Counted from the stretch's first letter, positions 34,428-42,900 are shown. The stretch: DNA of 46,034 bases from Accumulibacter sp. (GCA_031266435.1 JAISAZ010000016.1:1-46034); one strand, 5' to 3'. The notes: generated by a model from the sequence alone, not told the origin. Translations and numbers: made by a program.

Positions 34428-36392
34428 GTGAAAAAAGCCCAATGCCCTTCCTGCGGCGCCCCGGTCAAATTCCAGTCGGCCGCGTCGGTTTATTCCATCT
34501 GCGCGTTCTGCAGGAGCACGCTGCTCTACGACGGCAGGGCGCTGAAAAATCTCGGTCGAATGGCCGAGTTGATCGACGACCCTTCACCGATCCAGATATC
34601 CACGAAGGGAAGGGTCGACAAAAAACGCTTCAGCGTCATCGGACGCATCCAGCTCCAGTACGACGCGGGGCTCTGGAACGAATGGCATCTCCTTCTCGCT
34701 GGCGCGCGCAGCGCCTGGCTTTCCGAAGCGTCCGGCGAATACGTTTTCAGCGAACGCGCCTCGGTGGTCGAAGCGATTCCAGATTTCGACGCCCTTTCGC
34801 CGGGGATGCACCTCAAGTTCGCGGAGATCGACTTTCAGGTCGCCAATCTCGTCACCGCGCGTTGCGTCGCCGGCCAGGGCGAACTGCCGTTCAAGGTCGA
34901 TGCGGGCTACGACACAAAAACCGCCGACCTGCGCAGCGCCGAAGGGCATTTCGCTACGATCGACTACAGCGAAACGCCGCCCCTGGTTTTTCTGGGGCGA
35001 CCCGTGCATTTCGACGATCTGCACCTTACGAATCTCAAATCGACCGCCGCGTTGCAATACGCGAGCGACGGCTCCGAAATCAAGGTCGAGAGCTTCAACT
35101 GCCCACACTGCGCCGCGCCGCTGAAAATCCATTCGCTGCAAATCCAGAGCATCACCTGCGGCGGCTGCGGTTCGCTCATCGGCGTCGAGAACAAAAAGAT
35201 GAGCCTGCTGGTCGAAGCCGCGCGCGGTCTTCGCGTCAGGCCCCGCATCAAGCTCGGCACGCGCGGAAGCCTGGAGGGCGTCGAATGGGAAGTCATCGGC
35301 TTTTTGCGGCGGCGCATTTACTCGGAGGGGATGCCTTACTTCTGGGACGAATACCTTCTGTTCAATGGAAAAGAGGGCTTCACCTGGCTGACCGAGTACG
35401 ATGGGCATTGGAATTTCGCCCGCACGCTTTCGAGTTTTCCCCTCGTCAAACCCGGCGACAACACGATCCTGTACGACAAGCGCGGATTCAGGCTCTTCAG
35501 TTCGGGTGTCGTGGAAACGACATACGTCGTCGGCGAATTCTACTGGGTCGCGCGAGCCGGCGACACGTGCCAACTCGACGAATACGTTTCCCCGCCCTCG
35601 ATGCTTTCCCGCGAAAGTATGGAAGACGAGATCACCTGGACACGGGCGGAGTATCTGGAGGGCGACACGGTCGCTTCGGCGTTCAAGCTGAAGTCGCTCC
35701 CCAAGGCTTCCGGCGTCTACGCGAATCAGCCGAATCCGTGGAAAGAGCGCCTCGGTCAGACTTTCGCGCATTTCCTCGCGTTCATTTTGCTCGGCTCGGT
35801 GATTCAACTCGGCTTTCTTTTTTTCATTCCCCAGAAAAAGTTTTTTCAGCAGGACTTGACGATCCCGATGTCCGAAAACGCCGCGATGCCGAATTCCTCT
35901 TATAACGTCACGAAGGAATTCACCCTGCCCAGGCACACGCAGTCGCTCACTCTGAAGCACAGCCTGAACATTGCCGACAACAACTGGGTCGAGGTCGCCA
36001 CCGCGCTCGTCGACAAAGAGACCGGCGAAATCCGTCGCGGCGTCCAGGACCTCGCCTCGTACAAAGGCGAACGCGCTCCCGAAGGACGCCGCGTGAATTC
36101 GATTCGCTTTGCCGACATTCCGCCCGGAAGGTATTACATGGTGGTCAACTACGACGCGGGTTTTGAACTCGGCGCGCCTTCTCAGCCGGCGATCGTCGAC
36201 CGCGTCGAAATCGAGCGCCGTTCCGTCGCGTGGTCGAACTTCGTTCTTCTGGTCATCTTCCTCGCCCTCTCCCCGATCTATGCCTGGTTGCGCCACTCCT
36301 CGTTCGAAGCGACCCGGTGGGAAGAAAGCGACGTCGGCGACGACGATGAGGACGATGATGACGACGACGACGATATTTGGGACGACGATTAA
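34428..36392 (+). CDS. DUF4178 protein with zinc ribbons and two membrane segments
   Basis: The 654-aa protein starts at GTG 34428. A zinc ribbon (Cys 6, 9, 25, 28) leads into a first DUF4178 domain (about 55-200). A second ribbon (CPHCAAPL and CGGCGS, about 224-247) leads into a second DUF4178 domain (about 260-400). Hydrophobic segments lie near 445-470 and 600-622 around a probable extracytoplasmic beta domain, and the tail is almost pure Asp/Glu. The biochemical role is unknown. It overlaps the next small gene by one base (TAATG). Confidence 0.85.
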   Translation: MKKAQCPSCGAPVKFQSAASVYSICAFCRSTLLYDGRALKNLGRMAELIDDPSPIQISTKGRVDKKRFSVIGRIQLQYDAGLWNEWHLLLAGARSAWLSEASGEYVFSERASVVEAIPDFDALSPGMHLKFAEIDFQVANLVTARCVAGQGELPFKVDAGYDTKTADLRSAEGHFATIDYSETPPLVFLGRPVHFDDLHLTNLKSTAALQYASDGSEIKVESFNCPHCAAPLKIHSLQIQSITCGGCGSLIGVENKKMSLLVEAARGLRVRPRIKLGTRGSLEGVEWEVIGFLRRRIYSEGMPYFWDEYLLFNGKEGFTWLTEYDGHWNFARTLSSFPLVKPGDNTILYDKRGFRLFSSGVVETTYVVGEFYWVARAGDTCQLDEYVSPPSMLSRESMEDEITWTRAEYLEGDTVASAFKLKSLPKASGVYANQPNPWKERLGQTFAHFLAFILLGSVIQLGFLFFIPQKKFFQQDLTIPMSENAAMPNSSYNVTKEFTLPRHTQSLTLKHSLNIADNNWVEVATALVDKETGEIRRGVQDLASYKGERAPEGRRVNSIRFADIPPGRYYMVVNYDAGFELGAPSQPAIVDRVEIERRSVAWSNFVLLVIFLALSPIYAWLRHSSFEATRWEESDVGDDDEDDDDDDDDIWDDD

Positions 36393-36529
36393 TGTTGAAA
36401 ATCAGCCGCATCGCCGGGGTCATCGCCCTCCTCCTGTTCTCGAACGCCCAGTATCAGGGCTGGTCTCTCTTTACGGGCGACGGTTCGTCGGGGTCGCGCA
36501 GTCCCAGCAGCCGGGGCTATCATAAATAA
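36392..36529 (+). CDS. 45-aa membrane-anchored or secreted peptide
   Basis: The ATG at 36392-36394 shares its A with the DUF4178 TAA. The product has a hydrophobic N-terminus (ISRIAGVIALLLFSNAQ), then a Gly/Ser-rich tail ending SRGYHK. It is short, but the TAATG coupling, the signal-like segment and the position inside the cassette support a real gene. Function is unknown. Confidence 0.6.
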   Translation: MLKISRIAGVIALLLFSNAQYQGWSLFTGDGSSGSRSPSSRGYHK

Positions 36530-36571
36530 TAAGCACGTTCGGCGCGACCGGGCGGCGCGGCGCCGGGAGCG

Positions 36572-36625
36572 TTTTGCCCCTTTTACCCCTTTTGCCCCTT
36601 TCGTCTCTTTCGCCCCTTTCGCCAC
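36572..36625 (+). repeat. Six 9-bp tandem repeats
   Basis: Six consecutive 9-mers of the form TTTTGCCCC/TTTCGCCCC stand at 36572, 36581, 36590, 36599, 36608 and 36617. They fill much of the gap between the 45-aa gene and the speE-like gene. The strand is strongly pyrimidine-biased. Copy number may vary between strains. Confidence 0.9.
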
Positions 36626-36655
36626 GATGTTTTCCTCAAGGCTGAGGCGTCCCCG

Positions 36656-38161
36656 ATGAACCACGCGCTCCTCTTCTCGGTCTTCATCGTCGCTTCCTGC
36701 GGCCTCGCCTACGAATTGATCGCCGGCGCGCTGTCGAGCTATCTGCTCGGAGATTCGGTCACGCAGTTTTCGACCGTCATCGGCACCTATCTTTTCGCCA
36801 TGGGCTGCGGTTCCTGGCTCTCGCGCTTCATCGACCGCCGGCTCATCGCGCGCTTCGTGCAGATCGAACTTCTCGTCGGCGTCGTCGGCGGTTTTTCGGC
36901 GGCGGGGCTTTTTTCCGTTTTCGTCTGGTTCTCGACGCCGTTCAAGCTTGCGCTCTACCTCGCTGTATTTCTGATCGGGACGCTCGTCGGGCTGGAAATC
37001 CCGCTCATCATGCGGATTCTCAAGAACGACCTCGATTTCAAGGAACTCGTCTCGCAAGTCCTGACCTTCGACTACCTGGGCGCGCTCGCGGTTTCGATCC
37101 TCTTCCCGATGTTGCTCGTCCCAAGGCTCGGCCTCGTACAGAGCGCGCTGCTCTTCGGGATACTCAACGCGCTGGTCGCCCTCTGGGCGCTCTGGATATT
37201 CCGCGATCGGCTGAGCACGCACAATCCCCTCGCGCTCAAATGTCAGGCCCTCGCTGCGCTGACCGTGCTCGTCGCGGGTTTTTTGGGTGCGGGGCGCTTT
37301 ACCGCGTTTGCCGAATCGCAACTCTACGCCGACGAGATCGTCTACCAGATCTCGTCGCCGTATCAGCGTATCGTCATCACACGCTGGAAAGACGACATCC
37401 GCCTTTTTCTGAACAACAACCTCCAGTTCAGTTCGCGCGACGAATACCGTTACCACGAAGCGCTCGTACACCCCGGATTGTCGGCGCTGCCGAACGCGCG
37501 GCGCGTTCTCGTTCTCGGCGGCGGCGACGGGTTCGCCGTCCGTGAAATACTGAAATATCCCGGTGTCGAATCGGTGACGCTCGTCGACCTCGACCCCGAA
37601 ATGACGCGGCTTTTCTCGACCGCGCCGCTCATGCGCCGGCTGAACGACGACGCGCTCAATTCGCCGAAGCTCGTGATCGTCAACGCGGACGCGCTGCAAT
37701 GGCTCGAAGAGAACGACGAATCCTTCGACTTCATCGTCGTCGACTTTCCCGACCCTTCGAATTTTTCGGTCGGAAAGCTTTACACGAGCGCGTTTTACCG
37801 TCTTCTGGAAAAGCATATGAATATTGGCGCGCTCGCGGCGATTCAATCGACGTCGCCGCTCTACGCGCGACGTTCGTTCTGGTGCGTCGTCACCACGCTC
37901 GAGAGCGTCGGCTTCAAAACCGCGCCCTACCACGTCCTTGTCCCCTCGTTCGGCGAGTGGGGCTTCATCCTCGCCGGACGCGGCGCCTACACGCCGCCCG
38001 AAAAGTACGACGTAAAACTGCGCTTTCTGAACGAGGGAACGACGCGCTCGCTCTTCCAATTTCCGAAGGACATGGCGCGCGTCGAATCCGAAGTCAACCG
38101 CCTCGACAATCAGGTGCTCGTCCATACCTTTGAAGAAGAATGGCGCGAAGTCCTGCGATGA
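36656..38161 (+). CDS. Membrane-fused spermidine-synthase-like aminopropyltransferase
   Basis: The 501-aa protein has an N-terminal integral membrane domain (about 1-215, roughly seven segments, beginning NHALLFSVFIVASCGLAYEL). A SpeE-type domain follows with a strand pair near YQRIVITRWKDDIRLFLNNN, the SAM-site motif VLVLGGGDGFAVREI near 280, VTLVDLDPEM and VVDFPDP. The usual catalytic DTTDP-like motif reads DFPDP here. It should transfer aminopropyl from decarboxylated SAM to a polyamine, possibly at the membrane. Element copy C begins in its stop codon. Confidence 0.88.
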   Translation: MNHALLFSVFIVASCGLAYELIAGALSSYLLGDSVTQFSTVIGTYLFAMGCGSWLSRFIDRRLIARFVQIELLVGVVGGFSAAGLFSVFVWFSTPFKLALYLAVFLIGTLVGLEIPLIMRILKNDLDFKELVSQVLTFDYLGALAVSILFPMLLVPRLGLVQSALLFGILNALVALWALWIFRDRLSTHNPLALKCQALAALTVLVAGFLGAGRFTAFAESQLYADEIVYQISSPYQRIVITRWKDDIRLFLNNNLQFSSRDEYRYHEALVHPGLSALPNARRVLVLGGGDGFAVREILKYPGVESVTLVDLDPEMTRLFSTAPLMRRLNDDALNSPKLVIVNADALQWLEENDESFDFIVVDFPDPSNFSVGKLYTSAFYRLLEKHMNIGALAAIQSTSPLYARRSFWCVVTTLESVGFKTAPYHVLVPSFGEWGFILAGRGAYTPPEKYDVKLRFLNEGTTRSLFQFPKDMARVESEVNRLDNQVLVHTFEEEWREVLR

Positions 38162-38262
38162 TTCCATTTCCAGTCCGTCCCTTCCTTTGTCGACTCGCCT
38201 TGCCGTACTACCGGTACTGTCTGCGGCTCGTCTTCTCGGCATGAACGAACTGGAAAAGGAAT
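38161..38262 (+). repeat. Palindromic intercistronic element, copy C
   Basis: This 102-bp copy starts with the last base of the speE-like TGA and ends within a few bases of the oxidoreductase start. The outer arms are ATTCCATTTCCAGTCCGTCC and CGAACTGGAAAAGGAAT. The inner arms flank GTACTACCGGTAC. Its last bases (AAGGA) are the Shine-Dalgarno for ATG 38267. It fills the whole intergenic space. Confidence 0.93.
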
Positions 38263-38266
38263 GAGC

Positions 38267-39910
38267 ATGGACCGCCGTAAATTCCTGGGGAGGCTCGCGG
38301 CGGGGCTGACGACGCTTTCCGCCTGCGGAAGGTCGACGGACTCCTCCGCGCCGCCCCTGCCTCCGGGGGACTTCATCGGGACCTCGCCCGACATCGGGCA
38401 CCTCTTGCGCGTGCCGGGTCTGCCCCCCGCGCGGGAAACGCAGCGCGTCCCGGTCGTCGTCGTCGGCGCGGGGATCGGCGGGCTGTCGGCAGCGTGGAAA
38501 CTGGCGAAATCGGGCTTCCGGGACTTTTTGCTGCTCGAACTCGAAGCCTCGACCGGCGGCAACTCGCGCTCGGGGCGCAACGCGGTCAGCGAATTCCCGC
38601 TCGCGGCGCACTACCTGCCGTTGCCGACGCCGGAAGCGACGGCGACGCGCGAACTGCTCTCGGAACTCGGCGTCCTCGAAGGCGACCCGCACGCGCGTCA
38701 GCCGCGTTACGACGAGCGCTATTTGTGCGCCGCCCCGCAGGAACGCCTGTATTACAATGGCCTATGGCGCGACGGACTCCTGCCGCTGCTCGGCGTTTCC
38801 GGCGCCGAGCAAAAGGAATACCGGCGCTTCTTCGATTTGATGAAAGGCTTCAAGACCCGGCGCGACGGCCGTTCGCGCGCGTTTGCCCTGCCGATGGCGC
38901 TCTCGTCGGATGCGCCCGATCTGCGTGCGCTCGACCGCGCGACGATGCGCGACTGGATGCTTTCCCAGGGCTTCACCTCGGAACACTTGCACTGGTACGT
39001 CGATTACGCTTGCCGCGACGATTACGGGACTTCGAGCGCGGAAGTCTCGGCGTGGGCCGGAATCCATTACTTTTCCTGCCGCAGCGGAGAAGCGAAAGAC
39101 GCCGCGAGCGACGCCGTACTGACGACCCCCGGCGGAAACGCCTGGCTCGCCGAGGGTCTCGCGCGGTCGATCCGTTCGAACGCGGGCGACCGTTTCCTGA
39201 ACGGCGCGCTCGTCTTTCGCGTCGAGGAAAAAGACGAAGGCTGGCTCGTCGACGTCTGGCGTCCCGAAGGCGCGCGGAGCCTGCGTATCGAAGCGAAGCA
39301 ACTGATCTGGGCGGCGCCCGCTTTTCTCGTCCCTTACATATTCACCGGGAACGAAGACGCAAAGCGCGCGGGAAAATCTTTTTCGTACGCGCCGTGGCTC
39401 GTCGCAAACCTGACGCTCTCGCGCGTCCCCGCGTCGCGTCCCGGCGCGCCGCTCTCGTGGGACAACGTGCTTTACGACAGTCCGGGCTTGGGCTACGTCG
39501 CGGCGACGCACCAGCATTTTCGCCAATCGACGCGAGAAACGGTACTGACCTACTATCGCGCGTTCTCGCGCTTTCCCCCGCAGGTCGCGCGCCAGAATTT
39601 GCTGGCATGGTCGCGCGAGGAGTGCGCCGAAACCGTCCTCGAAGACCTGGAAAGAGCGCACCCCGACCTCCGGCAACTCTGCACCCGCCTCGACGTGACG
39701 CGCATCGGGCACGCGATGGCGCGTCCGACGCCGGGGTCGATCTGGGGTCCCGCGCGCCGTCTGCTCGCCGCCGACGGCACGCGCCTGCGCTTCGCGCACT
39801 CGGACGTGAGCGGCTTTTCGCTGTTCGAAGAAGCGCAATACCGGGGCGTCCTCGCGGCAGAACGAACGCTGCGCCGTCTTGGAAAACGCTTCGTTTCCTC
39901 GCTCGTGTGA
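38267..39910 (+). CDS. Tat-exported FAD-dependent oxidoreductase, amine-oxidase-like
   Basis: The 547-aa protein begins MDRRKFLGRLAAGLTTLSAC, a twin-arginine signal with a lipobox-like SAC, so it is probably an exported lipoprotein. The FAD-binding Rossmann motif is VVVVGAGIGGLSAAWKLAKS (near 64-83), with LLELEASTGGNSRSG after it, as in flavin amine oxidases. Placement between the aminopropyltransferase and SAM decarboxylase genes suggests a polyamine substrate (inference). ATG 38267 with AAGGA 6 nt upstream was preferred to ATG 38261. Confidence 0.85.
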   Translation: MDRRKFLGRLAAGLTTLSACGRSTDSSAPPLPPGDFIGTSPDIGHLLRVPGLPPARETQRVPVVVVGAGIGGLSAAWKLAKSGFRDFLLLELEASTGGNSRSGRNAVSEFPLAAHYLPLPTPEATATRELLSELGVLEGDPHARQPRYDERYLCAAPQERLYYNGLWRDGLLPLLGVSGAEQKEYRRFFDLMKGFKTRRDGRSRAFALPMALSSDAPDLRALDRATMRDWMLSQGFTSEHLHWYVDYACRDDYGTSSAEVSAWAGIHYFSCRSGEAKDAASDAVLTTPGGNAWLAEGLARSIRSNAGDRFLNGALVFRVEEKDEGWLVDVWRPEGARSLRIEAKQLIWAAPAFLVPYIFTGNEDAKRAGKSFSYAPWLVANLTLSRVPASRPGAPLSWDNVLYDSPGLGYVAATHQHFRQSTRETVLTYYRAFSRFPPQVARQNLLAWSREECAETVLEDLERAHPDLRQLCTRLDVTRIGHAMARPTPGSIWGPARRLLAADGTRLRFAHSDVSGFSLFEEAQYRGVLAAERTLRRLGKRFVSSLV

Positions 39911-39992
39911 TTTGCCTCTGTTGCTCGTTCCAGGATAATTCTGTGGTATATTCTTCCCGTTTTTCCAGCCCTCCTCGCGTCCCCGCCAAGCA

Positions 39993-40418
39993 ATGAACGG
40001 TCTGCACATCGTCGCCGAACTTTACGATTGTCGCTGCGAAGCGCGTCTTCTGAGCAGCGTCGAGGCTTTGCGCGGCCTGTGTCTGGCGGTTTGCGCCGCT
40101 CCGGGTCTGACGCCGCTCGGCGAACTCTTCCACCAATTCGCCGGAGAACCGGGGAAGGACGCGGGCGCCACCGGAGTCGTCATCCTCGCCGAGTCGCATC
40201 TGGCGGTGCACACTTGGCCCGAAATGCGCGCCGTCACCTTCGACCTCTACGTATGCAACTTCACGCAGGACAACCGGGAGACCGCGCGCGCCGCGTGCGA
40301 CCGGCTCGTTTCGGCGTTTCTGCCTGCACGCGTCGTGCGGCGGGAAATCGAGCGCGGGACACCGCCCCCGTCGTCCGCGCGCGATGAAATTCCGCCGACC
40401 CTGCAGGTGTCAGGATAG
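39993..40418 (+). CDS. speH: S-adenosylmethionine decarboxylase, class 1b
   Basis: The 141-aa proenzyme has VVILAESHLAVHTWPEM (62-78), with the self-cleavage site at Glu67-Ser68 producing the pyruvoyl group. TFDLYVCNF follows. It supplies decarboxylated SAM for the aminopropyltransferase encoded upstream. The tail after residue 120 is longer and Pro-rich compared with the core family. The 82-bp gap before it has AT-rich sequence that may hold a promoter, not assigned. Confidence 0.92.
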   Translation: MNGLHIVAELYDCRCEARLLSSVEALRGLCLAVCAAPGLTPLGELFHQFAGEPGKDAGATGVVILAESHLAVHTWPEMRAVTFDLYVCNFTQDNRETARAACDRLVSAFLPARVVRREIERGTPPPSSARDEIPPTLQVSG

Positions 40419-40423
40419 GTCCG

Positions 40424-41170
40424 ATGCGCGCGATCGTCTTTTTGCTGATCCCCGTCAACCTGCTCTTCTTCCTGTGGGCGGGGGGCTATCTGGGTGGCAC
40501 GCCCGCCGGAGATTCGCTCCGCGCGCGCGAGATTCTGCCCGAGCGCGTGAAAATCGTCTCGCGCGACGAAGCGCCGCCGCTCCCTGCCAAACGCGTGCCG
40601 CCCGCCTCACCGCCTGAAGCGTCCGCGCCCCCCGTGGTCTCGCCTCCCCCCGAAACGCCCGTGCCCGCCCTACCCCCCGATCCTCCCGTGTCGCCACCCG
40701 AAAAAGTCAGCGAAATCTGCTTTTCCGTAAACGACCTTCAGGTTGTCGAGCGCGCGCGCGTCGAATCTCTGCTCGCCAGGAACTTCCCGGCGTTCAGCGT
40801 CGAATACACGCGCGCGTCGGGCAAGAGTACCTTTTGGGTCTTCATCCCGCCGCGCGCCAACCGGCAGGAAGCCGAACAAAAGGTCGAGGAACTCAAGCGC
40901 CTGAACGTTCCCGAATTCTTCGTCGTACAGGATCCGGGGCCTTATCGTTTTGCCATATCCCTCGGCATTTTCTCGACCGAAAGCGCCGCCCTTGAGAGAC
41001 TCGTTTCGCTCCAGGCGAAGGGCGTCCGTTCGGCCGTCGTCGGAGAACGCGGCGCGCGCGTTCGCTCGCTCGCGCTCCGTGGCCCCGAAACGCAGTCCGA
41101 CGCGTTGAGGCGCGCGCTCGAAAGATCTGTTCCCGGAAAGTTCTCGCTCAACTGCCGAGGAGCGCGATGA
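40424..41170 (+). CDS. SPOR-domain membrane protein
   Basis: The 248-aa protein has one N-terminal membrane segment (IVFLLIPVNLLFFLWAGGYL) and a long Pro-rich linker (about 45-98). A C-terminal SPOR-like fold follows (ASGKSTFWVFIPPRANRQEA and RFAISLGIFSTESAALERL). SPOR domains bind denuded septal peptidoglycan, so a cell-division role is likely. It starts 5 nt after speH and overlaps coaE by 4 nt. Confidence 0.82.
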   Translation: MRAIVFLLIPVNLLFFLWAGGYLGGTPAGDSLRAREILPERVKIVSRDEAPPLPAKRVPPASPPEASAPPVVSPPPETPVPALPPDPPVSPPEKVSEICFSVNDLQVVERARVESLLARNFPAFSVEYTRASGKSTFWVFIPPRANRQEAEQKVEELKRLNVPEFFVVQDPGPYRFAISLGIFSTESAALERLVSLQAKGVRSAVVGERGARVRSLALRGPETQSDALRRALERSVPGKFSLNCRGAR

Positions 41171-41814
41171 GCTTCGTCGTCGGTCTGACCGGCGGAATCG
41201 GCAGCGGAAAAAGTTCCGTCGCCGATCTTTTCTCGGCCCTCGGCGTCTCGATCGTCGATACCGACGCCATCGCCCACGAACTCACCCGCCCCGGCGGTGG
41301 CGCGATGAGGGCGATTCGAGACGAATTCGGCGGGTCCGTCGTCGATGCGGACGGACGCCTGAACCGCCCCGTCATGCGGCGGATCGCCTTTGCCGACGCG
41401 TCGGCAAAAAACCGCCTCGAAGCCATTCTGCACCCCCTGATTCTCGCCGAAAGCGAAAAGCGTTGCGTGTCGGCGGCATCCCCGTACGCGATCCTCGTCG
41501 TTCCGCTCCTCGTCGAAACCGGCTTCCTGCGCCGGATGATCCGCCGGATTCTGCTCGTCGATTGCGAAGAATCCTTGCAAGAAAGTCGTGTCATGTCGAG
41601 AAACGGGCTTTTTTTGGACGAAGTGCGTGCTATCATGGCGACGCAGGCTTCCCGACCAGACAGGGAGGCCGTGGCGGACGACGTTGTGCTGAATAACGGC
41701 AATATCGAAACCTTGAGTCGACAGGTGGCCGAATTGCATCGAAAATATCTTGATCTGGCGCATGGGGAAAGCGACGGGCGCGTCGCCGAGGGAATGCGTC
41801 GCGCCTTGTTCTGA
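41167..41814 (+). CDS. coaE: Dephospho-CoA kinase
   Basis: The 215-aa P-loop kinase begins MSFVVGLTGGIGSGKSSVAD (Walker A 9-16). VSIVDTDAIAHELTRPG follows, then HPLILAE and VPLLVETGF, standard CoaE motifs. It phosphorylates dephospho-CoA, the last step of CoA synthesis. It overlaps the SPOR gene by 4 nt and precedes zapD by 11 nt, as in many betaproteobacteria. Confidence 0.96.
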   Translation: MSFVVGLTGGIGSGKSSVADLFSALGVSIVDTDAIAHELTRPGGGAMRAIRDEFGGSVVDADGRLNRPVMRRIAFADASAKNRLEAILHPLILAESEKRCVSAASPYAILVVPLLVETGFLRRMIRRILLVDCEESLQESRVMSRNGLFLDEVRAIMATQASRPDREAVADDVVLNNGNIETLSRQVAELHRKYLDLAHGESDGRVAEGMRRALF

Positions 41815-41825
41815 TCACGACGAGC

Positions 41826-42587
41826 GTGATTACCTACGAATATCCATTCAGCGAAAAAATACGTACATTGCTGCGTCTCGAAGATATTTTCGAGAAAGCG
41901 CTCCATTTCGCGCGGAAAACGGCCTCGCGCGAGCACCACGCCGCCTTGATGGCGATCTTCGAAATCTTCGAAGTCGCAAGCCGCGCCGACCTCAAGATGG
42001 ACCTTCTTCAGGAACTCGAACGCCAGCGCCAAGTCCTTTTGAGTAACCGCAACGAATCCAGGGTCTCCGAAAAACTCCTGAACGGAGCGCTGTACGAAAT
42101 CGAGCAGGCGTCCGCCGCGATCCTCGCAATGGTCGGGAAGATCGGTCAGCACCTGCGCGAAAACGAGTGGCTGATGGGGATCAAGAGCCGCGCGCTGATT
42201 CCCGGCGGCGTCTGCGAATTCGACCTGCCGTCCTACCACTACTGGCAACATCTCTCGGCTGAAAAGCGCCGGGAATCCCTGAACGACTGGTTGAAACCCT
42301 TCCTTCCGCTCAACGGCGGCATCGCGATCATCCTGCGCCTCCTGCGCCGGAGCGGCGAAACCCTGCACCAGGTCGCGCGCGGCGAATTGTTCCAGTTGAT
42401 GCCCAACGGGGTCGCGCCGCAGATGGTGCGCGTCTCGCTCGCGCCGGAACTCGTGCTCGTTCCCGAAGTCAGCGCCAATAAATACGTCATCAACATACGC
42501 TTCGTTCACCCGAACAAAGAAAACCGCGCAAACCCCCAGGAGCCGGAAGTCGAAATACCCTTCGACGTCGCGGTATGCAAACTCTGA
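41826..42587 (+). CDS. zapD: Cell division protein ZapD
   Basis: The 253-aa protein begins with GTG and reads [40 protein letters not shown] and [10 protein letters not shown] follow, matching the ZapD family (DUF1342). ZapD bundles FtsZ filaments at the division ring. Its stop lies 13 bases inside yacG. The order coaE-zapD-yacG is a well-known proteobacterial arrangement. Confidence 0.95.
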   Translation: MITYEYPFSEKIRTLLRLEDIFEKALHFARKTASREHHAALMAIFEIFEVASRADLKMDLLQELERQRQVLLSNRNESRVSEKLLNGALYEIEQASAAILAMVGKIGQHLRENEWLMGIKSRALIPGGVCEFDLPSYHYWQHLSAEKRRESLNDWLKPFLPLNGGIAIILRLLRRSGETLHQVARGELFQLMPNGVAPQMVRVSLAPELVLVPEVSANKYVINIRFVHPNKENRANPQEPEVEIPFDVAVCKL

Positions 42588-42832
42588 ATATCCGGCGCGT
42601 CGTGCGCTGCCCGCAATGCGGCGGCGAATCGCTGTGGTCGCCCGAAAACCCCTTCCGCCCCTTCTGCTCGGAGCGCTGCAAACTCATCGACCTCGGCGCA
42701 TGGGCGAGCGACTCGTACCGCATCCCAGATCAGGGATCAGGGATCGGGAGTCAGGAATCAGGAATCAGGGATCAGGGATCAGATCAGAACCCACCCCCGA
42801 CCCCTCCCTTGTCAGGTTGGGGGGGTTCGTGA
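42575..42832 (+). CDS. yacG: DNA gyrase inhibitor YacG with a repeat-derived tail
   Basis: The 85-aa protein has the YacG zinc site CPQC-(15)-CSERC (Cys 12, 15, 31, 35) and [16 protein letters not shown], complete by residue 51. YacG binds GyrB and inhibits gyrase. From residue 52 the frame enters the heptamer repeats, giving [20 protein letters not shown] and then a Pro-rich end. The original stop has been replaced by repeat sequence. The core looks intact, so activity is probably kept. Confidence 0.92.
   Translation: MQTLNIRRVVRCPQCGGESLWSPENPFRPFCSERCKLIDLGAWASDSYRIPDQGSGIGSQESGIRDQGSDQNPPPTPPLSGWGGS
42727..42787 (+). repeat. Heptamer repeat array 1
   Basis: Degenerate 7-bp units (ATCAGGG, ATCGGGA, GTCAGGA, ATCAGGA) run in tandem through the 3' part of yacG. 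A second array at 43034-43084 shares CAGGGATCAGGGATCGGGAG, then TCAGGAATCAG. A few inverted units lie at about 43141-43160. They resemble the intergenic heptamer repeats of several GC-rich proteobacteria. Confidence 0.9.
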
Positions 42833-42870
42833 CTCCCTCCCCTGTTATGGGGAGGGTGGGGGAGGGGTTC

Positions 42871-42900
42871 GGCGGCTTCGCCGCCGGAGAAGAGTTTTTT
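42871..42900 (+). terminator. Possible terminator after yacG
   Basis: GGCGGC-TTC-GCCGCC (42871-42885) is followed 9 nt later by six T. The T run is distant from the stem, so termination may be weak. The same GGCGGCTTCGCCGCCGGAGA sequence recurs at 43090-43109 without the T run. Confidence 0.5.

Noticed and set aside
36389-38692. 767-codon minus-strand frame opposite the speE-like gene
   Set aside because: It crosses an intergenic repeat and two genes and has only Arg/Glu-rich sequence, so it is a shadow.
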